Shown here in pieces: positions 10,488-21,000 of a stretch of DNA of 64,000 nucleotides. Origin of the DNA: Theristus sp. LFF4_11 (Eukaryota > Nematoda > Chromadorea > Monhysterida > Xyalidae); contig JASANC010002244.1 in the NCBI GenBank assembly GCA_030248135.1, positions 1 through 64,000 on the forward strand, read 5' to 3'. Both the position numbers and the translations under genes were made by a program. The stretch's first letter is position 1, and each line of letters starts with the position of its first letter. The notes under the pieces were generated by a model. That model made no database searches and had not been told where the DNA came from. It saw only the letters and a list, made by a program, of their open reading frames with translations.

Positions 10488-13400
10488 ATGGTGCAAACAA
10501 AGTCGTTGTCCTCAAAAGAACAACGGATATTTTCCAGTTTGAGTGACGGTGAGTTTGTTTTGTTTTGTGAATGACAGTCAGTTTCGTGTTGAAAAGTTCA
10601 TTTGTTACAGACAGTACAGCTCGTTTGTGAAATTCAAAGATTGTTCGTTTTGGTCCAAGTTGATTTTTTGATGATTGTTTCCATACAGTGCAATGAAAAT
10701 GTATTTGTCGTTAGAAACTATTGAAGTCCGATGGTATGGTTTTCAACGTGTGTTCGACAAATTATTTCAACGTATATATGTCAGTTGACATCGTGAGATT
10801 CGTGATATCGAGTGATTATTGAGTTGAAAATGTTTCTGAGCGAGCAAGCAGTGTGTTGAGCTTAGAGATGTAACGGTCAAAAAATTTTTTTTTATTTTTT
10901 TTTAAAAAGTAAAAAAATAACATTTTTTTATTATTATTTTTTTTAATTTTTTAAATTTTTTTCTTTAATGTGGCCTGAAAATGCCGTTTTTGGCATAATT
11001 TTTGGAAAGTTCAACAAAAATCTTCTTTGACTTTACCTTGTCACTTAGTCTTCAACGCTGCAGGTGGTATTCTGGATCGATTTATCGACTGTTTTCAGCC
11101 TTGGTGAGTGATGATCGACTCGCGCATTGAAGTACTTGAGCGTCGCAAAGGCTAGTTCAACAAATTCCGATGCCGCTAAGGTGAGATAGAAGCAGAGAAC
11201 TCACATTTATGCATCGTTTTTCAGGATCTCGAAAGGTCGAAATTGCACTGTCTGCCACTGCAAGCGTAACTTCGTTGGTTGCTCGTTGCTGTTTCGCCTC
11301 GTGTCGTCAGCATGATCACACCGGTTTGTTGTTGAACTTGTTTCCGTGTTATTTGAGGTGAATTGAGAGGCAAAACACGAGACGTGATGTCGTCGGTGGG
11401 AAAATGGGGTCGCCGAAACCAAGTCTGGAATTTTCACCCTCCTCCCATATGAGTGGGGGTCATATGGTAAGTCGGTGGCTCCTCAGATGGTGATTTTGGA
11501 CTCCCTGAAAAATTCTGAACAACTTTTACATTTAAAAAAAAATTTAAAAAAAAATTTTTTTAGAAAAAAAATAGAAATTTTTTTTTGACATCTCTAGTTG
11601 AGCTGGCGGTGGTCATTTTCATGCATGTAATGTCAATTGTTTTTCTCACGATTTTCTTAATCAATTTTTGGCATTGATTTCAGGCAGCTTTGACGAGGCA
11701 ATTCGATTGGTTCGAGATCAATCTGAGCCGTACAACGTGAACGCAACCGATGAGGTGACGTGTTTTCATTCCCCATGCCAGTTTGTTCCAAGCAACTCGC
11801 GATCGAAGACTTTCGAATCCTTCAGTCTGTTGATTAGCTTTGTTCTGTCAAACCCTGTGGACGTCAAATCAATCAATGTTTATATATAAAAGTAAAAACT
11901 CCATTTCCATGTCACGTGTGAACTGAATTGTTTGTGAGTTTGCCAAATCGTCTTTTGCCGTTTTGTCATTACACGAAGGCTCGCTCGGACTTTTGCAGCA
12001 TAACATAGCATTTTTTGCGTGTTTCACAGAACCTCCCATGAGTATTTATAGTCGATATGAAATGTGCATGTCGAACGTTTTTTCCAGAATGGCACCACTT
12101 TGCTCATGCAATCGGCGTTCAAAGGCAGCGTTGAGCTGTGTGAAGAGTTGTTGCATCTCGGCGCTGATGTGAACGCAAATGACCACGACCACGGCTATAC
12201 GGCGTTGATGTTCGCCACGTTGTCAGGTTAGCGGGCATTCATGAAACAGTATTTAGTGACCGCGTAGCTATGCGTCACTAAATACTTCTTCATGAATGCA
12301 CCTTTAGTTTTTCTTTCATTTGAACTTGAGAAACTGTGACTTTTCGGGAATTTCTGTCAGATGTCCAGCCCATCAACTAGAAAAAAAACGCCATAAAAAT
12401 CTGTCTCTTGTAAGCTTTGCCTTCAACAATATTTCTGAGCCAACCGAACCGAACCATCCTGCCAGTATTCAGCGAACCGAAACTTTATGAAAATTCTGGG
12501 TTTTTTTCGCAGGCAACCCGGATCTGTGTCGACTGCTGCTCAGCCACGGCGCCAAGGCCTACCGGACGAACAACATAGGAAAGTCCGCGTCTGAAATGGC
12601 GGCCTTTATTGGTTCGTATTGGTTTTGTTGTTGTTTTTTGCATCTTCGATTTCTTTCTGAAGCTGTGGTGTTAGCCTGGAACGGTCACCCGTCGAAGTTG
12701 CGTTGTGATGTTTGGCTTTTGCTTTTTTTTTATTTTACTGAACACCGACATCTTTGCCATCTTGATAATGATCACGTTTGTTCCTGGAATACCAAATGCA
12801 CAAATCTTGACAATTTTCACACCTAAATTTCAAAAAGATCCATTTGATTTGAATCAAGCCGAAACCAAAAGCGCAAAAAATGCAAATGTTGTTGCATTCT
12901 TCAAGTTCCAATTGTGACGATCCAAAGAAAACTTCAAAAATCTGTTTTCAATGTTTTTGTCAATGCAGGTCAACACCAATGCGTCAGCGTCATCAACAAC
13001 TTCATCGCGCTAGACGACATTGAGCACATCATCAAGCCACCCGGCAGCAGCACACAGCCACGCGTCCCAATGGAGCTGGCGTCGGTGCTGCATCAGCTCT
13101 CCAGAACTTATAACATACATCCCGTCAAGGTTTGTGGTTGTTGTTGTTGTTGGGATTTTTAGGCGATGTTTTTAGCCAGGGTTAACCCAGAGAAGCGTAC
13201 AGAACGCCATTGAGTAGGGCGCCCATCGAGTTTTCCTCTGTCATTAAGTGCCTATACACTCCTCGGCGGGGCTCGATCCCCCGAGCGCACAGACTGTAGT
13301 CTAACGCACTACCACCAGGCCACGAGGGTGGGTGACATGGCGGTTTCTTCGGAGCTGAGCGTTTTTTAGGTTTTTTGGGGTTGTCTAGATCTATGTATTT

Positions 13401-16400
13401 ATTTATCCACTGTCGAACTTTAAATTATAGGGAATCAGCTGATTGGTTGGTGGTCATGCACTGTTTTCCGTGCAGGCATTGCTGTGGGCGCGGAGTTTGG
13501 TTTGCACAGAGCGCATGCATGCCGTAATCACACCAACGAGTCAGCTGATTCCCTATATTCCAGACGTTAGACTGTAGCTGATCAGGTGCTTTTGCGAGGT
13601 TGGTATGGTTACCAGTATGCGATGAAGAAGTCGCTTTAATGAGATGTGCTCTCCGTGGTTTCAATTAAACAGGAATTTTAGCATTGATTTTGTTGCCCTT
13701 CATTTCAGACAGTGCTGTTCTTGAGAACCAATAGCGAGCTATTGCAACATCGCAAACAGCTGTTGTACATATTTGACGAGTTATTTGAGAAACAGATCAA
13801 ATCGAAAGAGAGAAATGAGGTGTGGTTTCGATGTTTCGTGTTTTTCTTTTGTTCGGATGAAACAGTCGTATCCCTGCGTTGCTGATGGTCACGAAAAAAA
13901 AGATAGCCCAACGCCAAATGCGTAGACATATACGAGCGTTGGACTGAGAGTACGGTATCTACCGTGTTCGGTCTCGACACGATCTTGCTGTCCAGACAAT
14001 TGAATGTCTGCAAGTCATGGTGTCGATTAGTAAAATGTCACATTTTCCCTCGTTTCCTCTCAACTGCATATTTAACGCTCAATAAAGGTGTTGTATTGAA
14101 ATCGCGCCAAGACCAAAGCCGGTAGCTACCGTACCGATATACGTAGCTTTTGGATCATGGATCGTACAACAACAACAACAGTTTCATTCTTTCTTTCAAT
14201 TATTCAACCCAGGTGATGGCATTCAAGGTGCACATCATTCTGTCCACCATCAGAGAAGTGTTCACATTCCTGGACGCCATCCACAAGAACGAACCGTCTT
14301 GCACAAAACCGGATGCGGAGCTGATGGAGAAGTTTGCCAAGCAACTGCTGGCAGCGGAAGTGAGTGGTGAAAATTCGTTTTTCGGTTTTTTTCTCATCAA
14401 GTGACTTCAGAGGGGCACATCACTGATGAGACCCCAATCTTCTGTATCTGCATGTTTGCCAGACCAGGATGAAATGCTGAGAACCAGATGGTTTTTGACT
14501 GGTCGTGAATTCGCTGTTTGCAATGCAATCGTGAATGTCACTGTTTTTTTTTTCATTTCAGAAAACCTATCACTTCACCGAAAACCTGGAGGTGCTGCTG
14601 CGTAGGGCGATACAGAAATTTCCGTACCTCGACTCGGTGCTGTTTCAGACGATTGTGAAACAACTGGCCGATACACCGCTGGTGAGTTTGCTCGATGCGT
14701 TTGCAGACGTCGAAACGAAAAACTCGCTTCATGCTTCACGCGGCGATTCAAAATCGCCCAAGTGACGCAATCGAGAATCTCGCTAAAACGACGCGGGTTA
14801 CTTCGCCGATTTTGAATTCATGAACGCATGAAACTGGCTGCTGCGCCCGCTTATGCGGCGCATTGAGCTGTAGAACCGTCCGTGACTGTGCACGTATATC
14901 ACATTGCATAGCTGATGATCAGCTCTGATCATCATCCCAGCCCCCAAGGTCGCACATCCAATCATCATTCATTCGTCCCTCGTTTCAAGGGCAATCAACC
15001 ATCGTCGATGAACGTCATCAATCAAGTGATACTCGGCCATCGACAGGTGATCGACGGCTCGTTCTGCGGCGCCTGCGGTGAGCCGAAGGCGAAGAAGCGA
15101 TGCGGCTCGTGTAAATTGGTCAGTGGGTTTTTTTTGTTTTTTTTTGCGATACAGTTAGTGAATTCCAAAATTATGTAGAACTCGCTGATTGGTTGCTTTT
15201 TACATTGAGTCTCACTTTGGATTGGCAAAAAAAACCGTGTTTTTCGAATCGGCGCAAAAAATCGACCGTTATTACGGTAGAAAATGAGAACCAGACCTCA
15301 TAATTCAAGAGCGACCAAAACACGAGTCATGTGAAATAATACGCCACTCAAAAAGTAAAAGTTTTCAAACCACAACAACGATTCATGTTTTTTTTCACAG
15401 GAGAACTACTGCTGCGCGTACTGTCAGAAACTGCACTGGCTCGCAGCGCACAAACGCTGGTGCTCCGAGTTGAAGGCCATTCACGACGACGCACAACGAC
15501 GCAAGGCTGAAATGCAACAACAACGGAATGAAGAAGAACAGCAAGCGAAGAATGAGTAGGTTGTGGCTTAGTTGTACTTGGTCAAAAGGGGCGCCTTATT
15601 GATGAGACCGTCCCTCTTCTGCATCTGATGTGGAGTCACAGGGTTTGTCATTCCAATCTGGTTTGAATAATCGTGTTCTTGTTTTTTTTTTCATTATTTC
15701 GCCTTCATGTAGTTGAGAATTTTGTTTCATATTTCACATCTAATGTGTTTGTTTAATGTATTTGTATTTTGTTTCTATTTTTCTATTTCTCTCAGTTTGT
15801 CTCATAAACTGCAACCATGCCTTTTCCACCGCCTTGGAAGCTTTTCCCTAATGTGTTTGTATCACGCATCACTGACTTATCATCAGCCATCAAGCGTGCA
15901 ATTAAGCTGAGCAACGTGCTGAAATGCTAGCTGACCGCATGGTTTATGAAATGTTTATACTTTATGAGATGTTAAAAATACACGAGTTGTTTATCCAAGA
16001 CTGTTGAGGAGCCTCGTTTATGCTATATATACAGGGTGTTTCAGAAGTAGTGGGTAGGTGTTTGACGCGTTATTTATCAAGTCTTGTTGAACCATATTTA
16101 ATGAAATTTTAGACACTTGTTCAAGAAAGTTCAACTAAGATTTATGCAAAATTTCAGAGAAATTCGTTCACCTGCACACGAATGACAGAGCAAAAAACAA
16201 AAAATTCAAAAATGGACCAAAAAATACCACATCACGCGATACCACTGGACAACAAACGACAACACTCAATGTAAACATTCAAAAGAACACTTCAAAATAT
16301 GTGTGGCGATAACATCAAACATCAACAACAACGACAACAGTCCAATTCATCAAATTTCTCAAAGTGTCCACCATGAGCCTCAATGCATCGCTTGCACCTA

Positions 16401-17292
16401 TCCGTCTCGGCCAAAGCCGCCTTCTCGCGCATGTACGCTGGTTTAGCACGTTCCAAAAGCCGGTAAATATGTTAAAAAAACAAAAAACAAACAAATGGGA
16501 TAAAAACCATTGCGTATTCATGCATGCAACGATTCGGCCGCATACAAGCTAATGTTTCACCCGGTGCCAAACAAGAGCCCCCAGTTTCGTGCTGAAATTA
16601 ATGTTTTTTGTGTGTTTTGCTCAGTCATTCGTGTGCATGAATGAATTTCTCTGAAATTTTGCACAAATCTAAGTTGAACTTTCTTGAACAACTGTCTAAA
16701 ATTTCATTGAATATGATTCAACACAACTCGAGAAATAACGCGTCAAACACCTACCCACTACTTCTGAAACACCCTGTAGATAAAACATGGTGTTGTAAAA
16801 TTGCTGCAGTGCAGATAAGTGAAATCATGCTAGCGATTTTCTCACTCGCTAACCATGCTGTTAATTGTGTCAGATTGTAAAAGCCGTGGTTAAAGATATA
16901 TAAGATTGGCTGTTCTAGTGAACCACTCGGCTCATGGGGAGTAATGCATGTCTAAATAAGTCTCAGATGATTATGTGCTATGAGAGTATGAAGAGAAGAT
17001 GGCTAATGCGTTGTTAAAATGTTTAAGTTGGGACGGTGTACAAAATGTTTTCAAAACACCTATAAGGTGTGCTGTCTGCTCTTAACGTAAATATGTGGGT
17101 GTGCGTGATGTTATGGGGACTGATATTTTTTTTACAGCCACCACAGTTTCCCTCCAAATGAACTAAATTTCTACATTTTCCAGCGAGACGAACGGAGCGA
17201 CAACAGAAACAAAAACGAACGGCTGCGAAAAAATAGCCGAAAAGATGGAACCGCTACAACTGGTCGATGTTGATGTTGGACTAACGAATTGA
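10488..17292 (+). CDS. ANKMY2: Ankyrin-repeat and MYND zinc-finger protein (ANKMY2-like), complete
   Basis: Cytosolic adaptor; vertebrate ANKMY2 is linked to adenylyl cyclase trafficking and cilium/Hedgehog signalling (family knowledge). Exons: 10488-10548, 11684-11754, 12088-12226, 12513-12611, 12969-13129, 13709-13819, 14213-14359, 14562-14681, 14990-15118, 15401-15555, 17184-17292. All phases join, giving 433 residues (human 441). Ankyrin repeats span about residues 40-150, with the typical block GYTALMFATLSG and the NNFIALDDIEH segment that matches ANKMY2. A helical middle follows. The MYND finger (329-367) has C329, C332, C341, C344, C350 or C351, C354, H363 and C367, ending HWLAAHKRWC. 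The acidic, Gln-rich tail is finished by exon 11; without that splice the frame stops at 15556-15558. The exon 9 acceptor (TTTCAAG) is the weakest call; a canonical CAG just upstream is out of phase. Intron 1 carries a hAT-like element, intron 3 a TTA-flanked element, intron 5 a SINE and intron 10 a mariner-like element. Confidence 0.93.
10863..11596. mobile_element. hAT-like non-autonomous element with 8-bp target duplication
   Basis: Begins TAGAGATGTAACGGTC and ends with the inverted terminus TTGACATCTCTA. It is flanked by a perfect 8-bp direct repeat, GTTGAGCT, at 10855-10862 and 11597-11604. An 8-bp duplication and a TAGAGATGTAACG-like terminus are both characteristic of hAT transposons. 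The subterminal A/T runs on both sides are extreme. The 734-bp interior shows no transposase. It sits in intron 1 of the ANKMY2-like gene, in non-coding sequence. Confidence 0.9.
12231..12303. mobile_element. TTA-flanked MITE, copy 1 (Harbinger-like family)
   Basis: Short palindromic element GCGGGCATTCATGAA ... TTCATGAATGCACCT flanked by TTA at 12228-12230 and 12304-12306. The arms carry ACAGTATTTAGTGAC and the inverse CACTAAATACTTC. It lies in intron 3 of the ANKMY2-like gene. Family features are described in the findings. Confidence 0.8.
13137..13326 (-). mobile_element. tRNA-headed SINE, minus orientation
   Basis: Read on the minus strand, it starts GTGGCCTGGTGGTAGTGCG (an A-box-like segment) and has the B-box-like GGGATCGAGCCCC about 45 bases later. 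A body (TATAGGCACTTAATGACAG ... CTGGCTAAAAACATCGCC) follows, then an (AAC)n tail. The plus strand shows that tail as (GTT)n beginning only a few bases after the exon 5 donor (GTTTGTGG) of the ANKMY2-like gene. The same body recurs at 19829-20361. Confidence 0.85.
13411..13577. mobile_element. CAGTC-ended foldback MITE, copy 1
   Basis: The left arm CTGTCGAACTTTAAATTATA and the right arm ending TTAGACTG are imperfect inverted repeats. They share the block AGGGAATCAGCTGATT and its inverse. The centre carries a GCATGC-rich segment with GGCGCGGAGTTTGG. Same family as 24465-24631, 25150-25327 and 54979-55139. In ANKMY2-like intron 5. Confidence 0.7.
14690..14885. repeat. Dispersed foldback repeat (GCAGACGT family)
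   Basis: GATGCGTTTGCAGACGTCGA ... GCGCATTGAGCTGTAGAACC. Similar sequence occurs at 20705-20890 and in parts of 26580-26660 and 38078-38145. Ends resembling GGTTCTGCGACTGAATGCG and their inverse suggest a small terminal-inverted-repeat element. It begins just inside intron 8 of the ANKMY2-like gene, close to the exon 8 donor. Confidence 0.5.
16032..16776. mobile_element. Mariner-like foldback element with transposase C-terminal remnant
   Basis: Terminal inverted repeats start CAGGGTGTTTCAGAAGTAGT and the inverse closes ...GAAACACCCTG. They are flanked by TA on both sides (16030-16031, 16777-16778). The arms remain similar for about 140 bp (for example CAAAATTTCAGAGAAATT and its inverse). Between them, the minus strand at about 16330-16470 reads a short peptide ending in TDRCKRCIEAHGGHFE. 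That resembles the C-terminal end I recall from IS630/Tc1/mariner-superfamily transposases. The rest of the transposase is absent, so this is a deleted derivative. It lies in the last intron of the ANKMY2-like gene. Confidence 0.88.
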
Positions 17293-18086
17293 ACATATTA
17301 AACTGGGAATTTCTGAAATTTTATTGTGCTGTTTTATTTTTCATGCTGATCATAAACTGATTACTTCATTTGGAACTTGCAGCTTGCCCACAGAAACGTA
17401 AAGCTGCCTTTTGTTCTTCTATGGTTTATTCAGCTGATATTTCGTGTTGTTGCCTCAGAAATGTTGTTCATCATATTTGAATAATTGTTGGCTTTCCACG
17501 GATTTTAGTGTTCTTTTAAATATGCTTTATGTTTTCTTAAATCACTCGATGAGTTTTCGTCAATAACTTTCATTCAAAACTGTTAAACGGTGTTTTGACG
17601 TTTTGTTAACGTCGTGTGCTCACGTCAGTGAATCTTGTCATTTTTTGTCGATTTTCTTGATTTTTTCTCAATGTGATTTGTCGATGTCTATGTATGTTTA
17701 TAAAAAAAGATTTAATCAGACATTTAATCACCGGGTATATGTTATATATATTGTCGTGAACGATTTGATGTTGTCGTTGTCAATCTTGTGAAATCGGTGA
17801 ATAAAATTAAACAGCTGTCATCAGCACATCGTCGAAAGTTTGCTTTCAACCGGATTGAATGCAGTATCAATCGGAAATCTGCGATTATCTTTGGTATTAC
17901 AATCAGTGACACTTCCTTAGCTCATGTTACATTGCGTTTTGTTACGACCGAAGCAGTACAACGAAATTTGAACACTTCTTAATTCTTGACAAAACGTGTG
18001 TTTAAAATTTGGTGCGATATTGACAAAACTGCTTTTCCATCATTACCCTTTCAGATTTGCCCAAACCTTCAGTGGTGTCGACCTTT
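17293..18086. other. Intergenic spacer between ANKMY2-like gene and PRMT7
   Basis: About 0.8 kb of AT-rich sequence between two genes on the same strand. A possible ATTAAA polyadenylation signal lies at about 17299, just after the ANKMY2-like stop. A clear 3' splice-site-like CCCTTTCAG ends at 18054, 32 bases before the proposed PRMT7 ATG. No other feature is visible. Confidence 0.55.
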
Positions 18087-21000
18087 ATGTGCGCGCCGAA
18101 GACCATTCTAAAACTCCGCACTGTTCTTCAATCAACCAGCAACCGCCTGAAAATGGCGTTAAGCACCGCAAGTATCAGTCGGAGTAGTCCACCGGGGTCG
18201 GTTTTCTTGCAACGCGTCAACCCTGTAACGGGCGTCTGCGAATGGGCTGTGGAAACGGTAGACTATGATTTCACGCAGGAAACTGCGAGGTGGGGCACGG
18301 TTTTGTTCGAGTTTTTGGTGAAGTCCTAGAGCCAATTTTATGAAAGCTCAACAGTCCAATTGTGCTGCTACACCACCAAACCCCTGAATGGAATACTGAA
18401 TCATCGTAGTTTCGTTTCTCTATTGAACTGATTCATCAACAATGCTCTTCAACGTGATATGAAAAAAAACTGAAATTTGGTGATTAATGAATTTCTTCAG
18501 GCGCTCAGTGGTGTAGCACCATTGGACTGCCAAGTTTTATAAAACTGGATTCAAGTCTGAGGGCCATGCACAGTCGTTGGGTTCGCACGTTTCGGTTGGT
18601 GTGATGGCTTAAGGCGCATTCATGAGGTAGTTTTTAGTGACGTGTAACTGTGTTAAAAGATAGCTGCGCGGTCACTAAATAATGCTCCTTGAAAGCCCCT
18701 TTAATCATCATTGTCATGGCAGTCTGAAACCCACAGGCACCAGCGTTCATTTGGTTGTGATTTTGTTGGTGAGTGCGGCAGCTGAAAACCCGGGTCACGT
18801 GTAATGATTCTTTGCCAGTGTGTTCTGTGACCAATCACTAAATCAATGCGGCGTCCGGTTTCAGATCAGATAATTATGTTTCTGTTTTTCCTCTTTCAGA
18901 TCCGGTTATGCCGATATGTTGCACGATCATGAACGGGTCAGTCGTTTTCTGTTTGTTTTTAGATTTTCGAAAATCACCTCGTTTTGTTGTTGATTGAAGC
19001 TACCAAGTGCGCACAGAAACATTTCATAGATTCTCCACCAAGTTCAAATTAGTTTCATTGTTTCGTGGTCAAACAGGTAGAAATTGCGCTATTTATGCAT
19101 TTCAAACATTCGATTCTAGCACACTGATTGGGTTGCATCAAGCTGATAGAACCAATCAGTTTATAATGCAATTCGAATGCAGTTCAGCATAATTTTGCGT
19201 TTTCGTAATTTTTTTCAGAACATCTTGTTCGCCCGTGCCATCGAGCGTGTGGTTGCCGAGATGAAACGGAACGGGATGGAGCGTGTGCATGTGCTTGATA
19301 TTGGCACGGGAACGGGTAAGTGTGCGTTTTACTGACTGGTTGCTCACCCGTGCCGAAGGTACCGAACTCTGCCGACATTAATTCGGGTATTTGGACTTCT
19401 GAACGTCCTAGCTGGACAACACACTGTGCTGTTGTTTGGTATGTTGTTGTTGTTGTTGTCGTGTTATTATCGTCGTCGTTTCACGGTTGGCGAGTGCTGT
19501 AAAGCGCCATTCATGGAGGTTGAAGCGCACGCACGTCACGTTCGCTACGCATTCATGGAGCAAAAATGTGCTAAAATGACGCCTGTGCTTTAGCGCACGC
19601 GAGTGCATGAATGCGTCTTAACTCATATGCAGCTCGGCGATAAGGGACGAAAAAGAGCCGCATAGCCGCCGTGTGACTGCTTTTCTTGCGAGCGTACAGC
19701 GGTCAGCGCCGCTTTTTAGGATTACAATTGTCGCGAGTCCAAAGAGCTCCGTTTCCGCCGGTTGCGCGTCCGTCATCACTCCCAAAGACAAGCCACATCA
19801 TCGCACAAGTATGACATTGACCCCACCCGTGGCCTGGTGCGTTAGACTATTGTATGTGCGCTCGGGGGATCGAGCCCCGCCGGCTGAGTGGCTGAGTGCA
19901 TAGCACTTGGGACTTCCAATCGGAAGGCCCGGGTTCGAATCCGCTCGTGACCACTCGGCTGCCCCGGGTTGCGTGGGGCTTAATGGTTCGGCAGCATAAA
20001 CGTCGGCTTTCTTGATTCACAAGATTGCTGTTCCGGTGGCGAGGAACTCAATGACATCGCGCCCATGCATACCAGCGCAGCTTGCCCAACACCCACTTCT
20101 ATAGCAGAAAAAAAACTGCTTCCAACGTCGCAGCCCATGTGGTGGACAATGAAAAATGGCGACACTGCCTTTCTCCAAGGGCGTTGGGTAAAGATAAAAA
20201 GGGGGCAACAAACAACAACAACAGCCCCGCCGAGCGGTGTATAGGCACTTAATGACAGTGGAAAACTCGATGGGCGCCCTGCTCTTTGGCGTTCTGTACG
20301 CTCCTCTGGGTTAGCCCTGGCTAAAAACATCGCCCAAAAATCCCAACAACAACAACAACAGGTCTCCTATCAATGGCGTCGATGCGAGCGGGTGCCGATC
20401 ACGTGACCGCCATCGAGGTATTCGAGCCGATGGCGAAAGTGGCGGCGCAGATTTTCGCAGCGAACGGCTTCACAACCGACCAAATCCATTTGATCAGCAG
20501 TCGGTCGACGGATTTGACGAACAGTAAGAACGCTTGTGTCGCTTGGCATGGGTTTACTCTGTTTTCGTTTGTCGTTGTCCACCAGACGTTTTGTTCAGCA
20601 TACTTTGCCTCATCGACAAACGAAAAGTGGTTCTGACGCACTAATAGTCACTTCATTATTTGTTTGTTTGCTTTTCAGATTCACTCTGGTATTATCAATT
20701 TGTTAAGTTCTGCGACTGAATGCGTGTGCAGACGTAGAAAAGAAACTAGTTTCATTCAATCCTTATGTGGCAATTCAAAGTCGCCCAAGTGACTATGTAG
20801 GGGACTCGCGCCACTTTACCAATTTTGAATTCCCGCGTCCTGCATGAAACTGTTCACCTGTCTATACGCGCATTGAGTTGCGGAACCAAAATGAAAGATC
20901 ATATATTGAATACTGAATCAAACTTCATTTTGTTCAACAACATCAAACTGCACAGGTGATTTGTCGGCGAAACCGAACGTCTGCATTGCTGAGGTGTTCG

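Noticed and set aside
19883..19955. Functional tRNA gene
   Set aside because: A and B boxes are present, but the flanking 10-bp target duplication and (AAC)n tail show this is a SINE head, and the acceptor stem is not paired.
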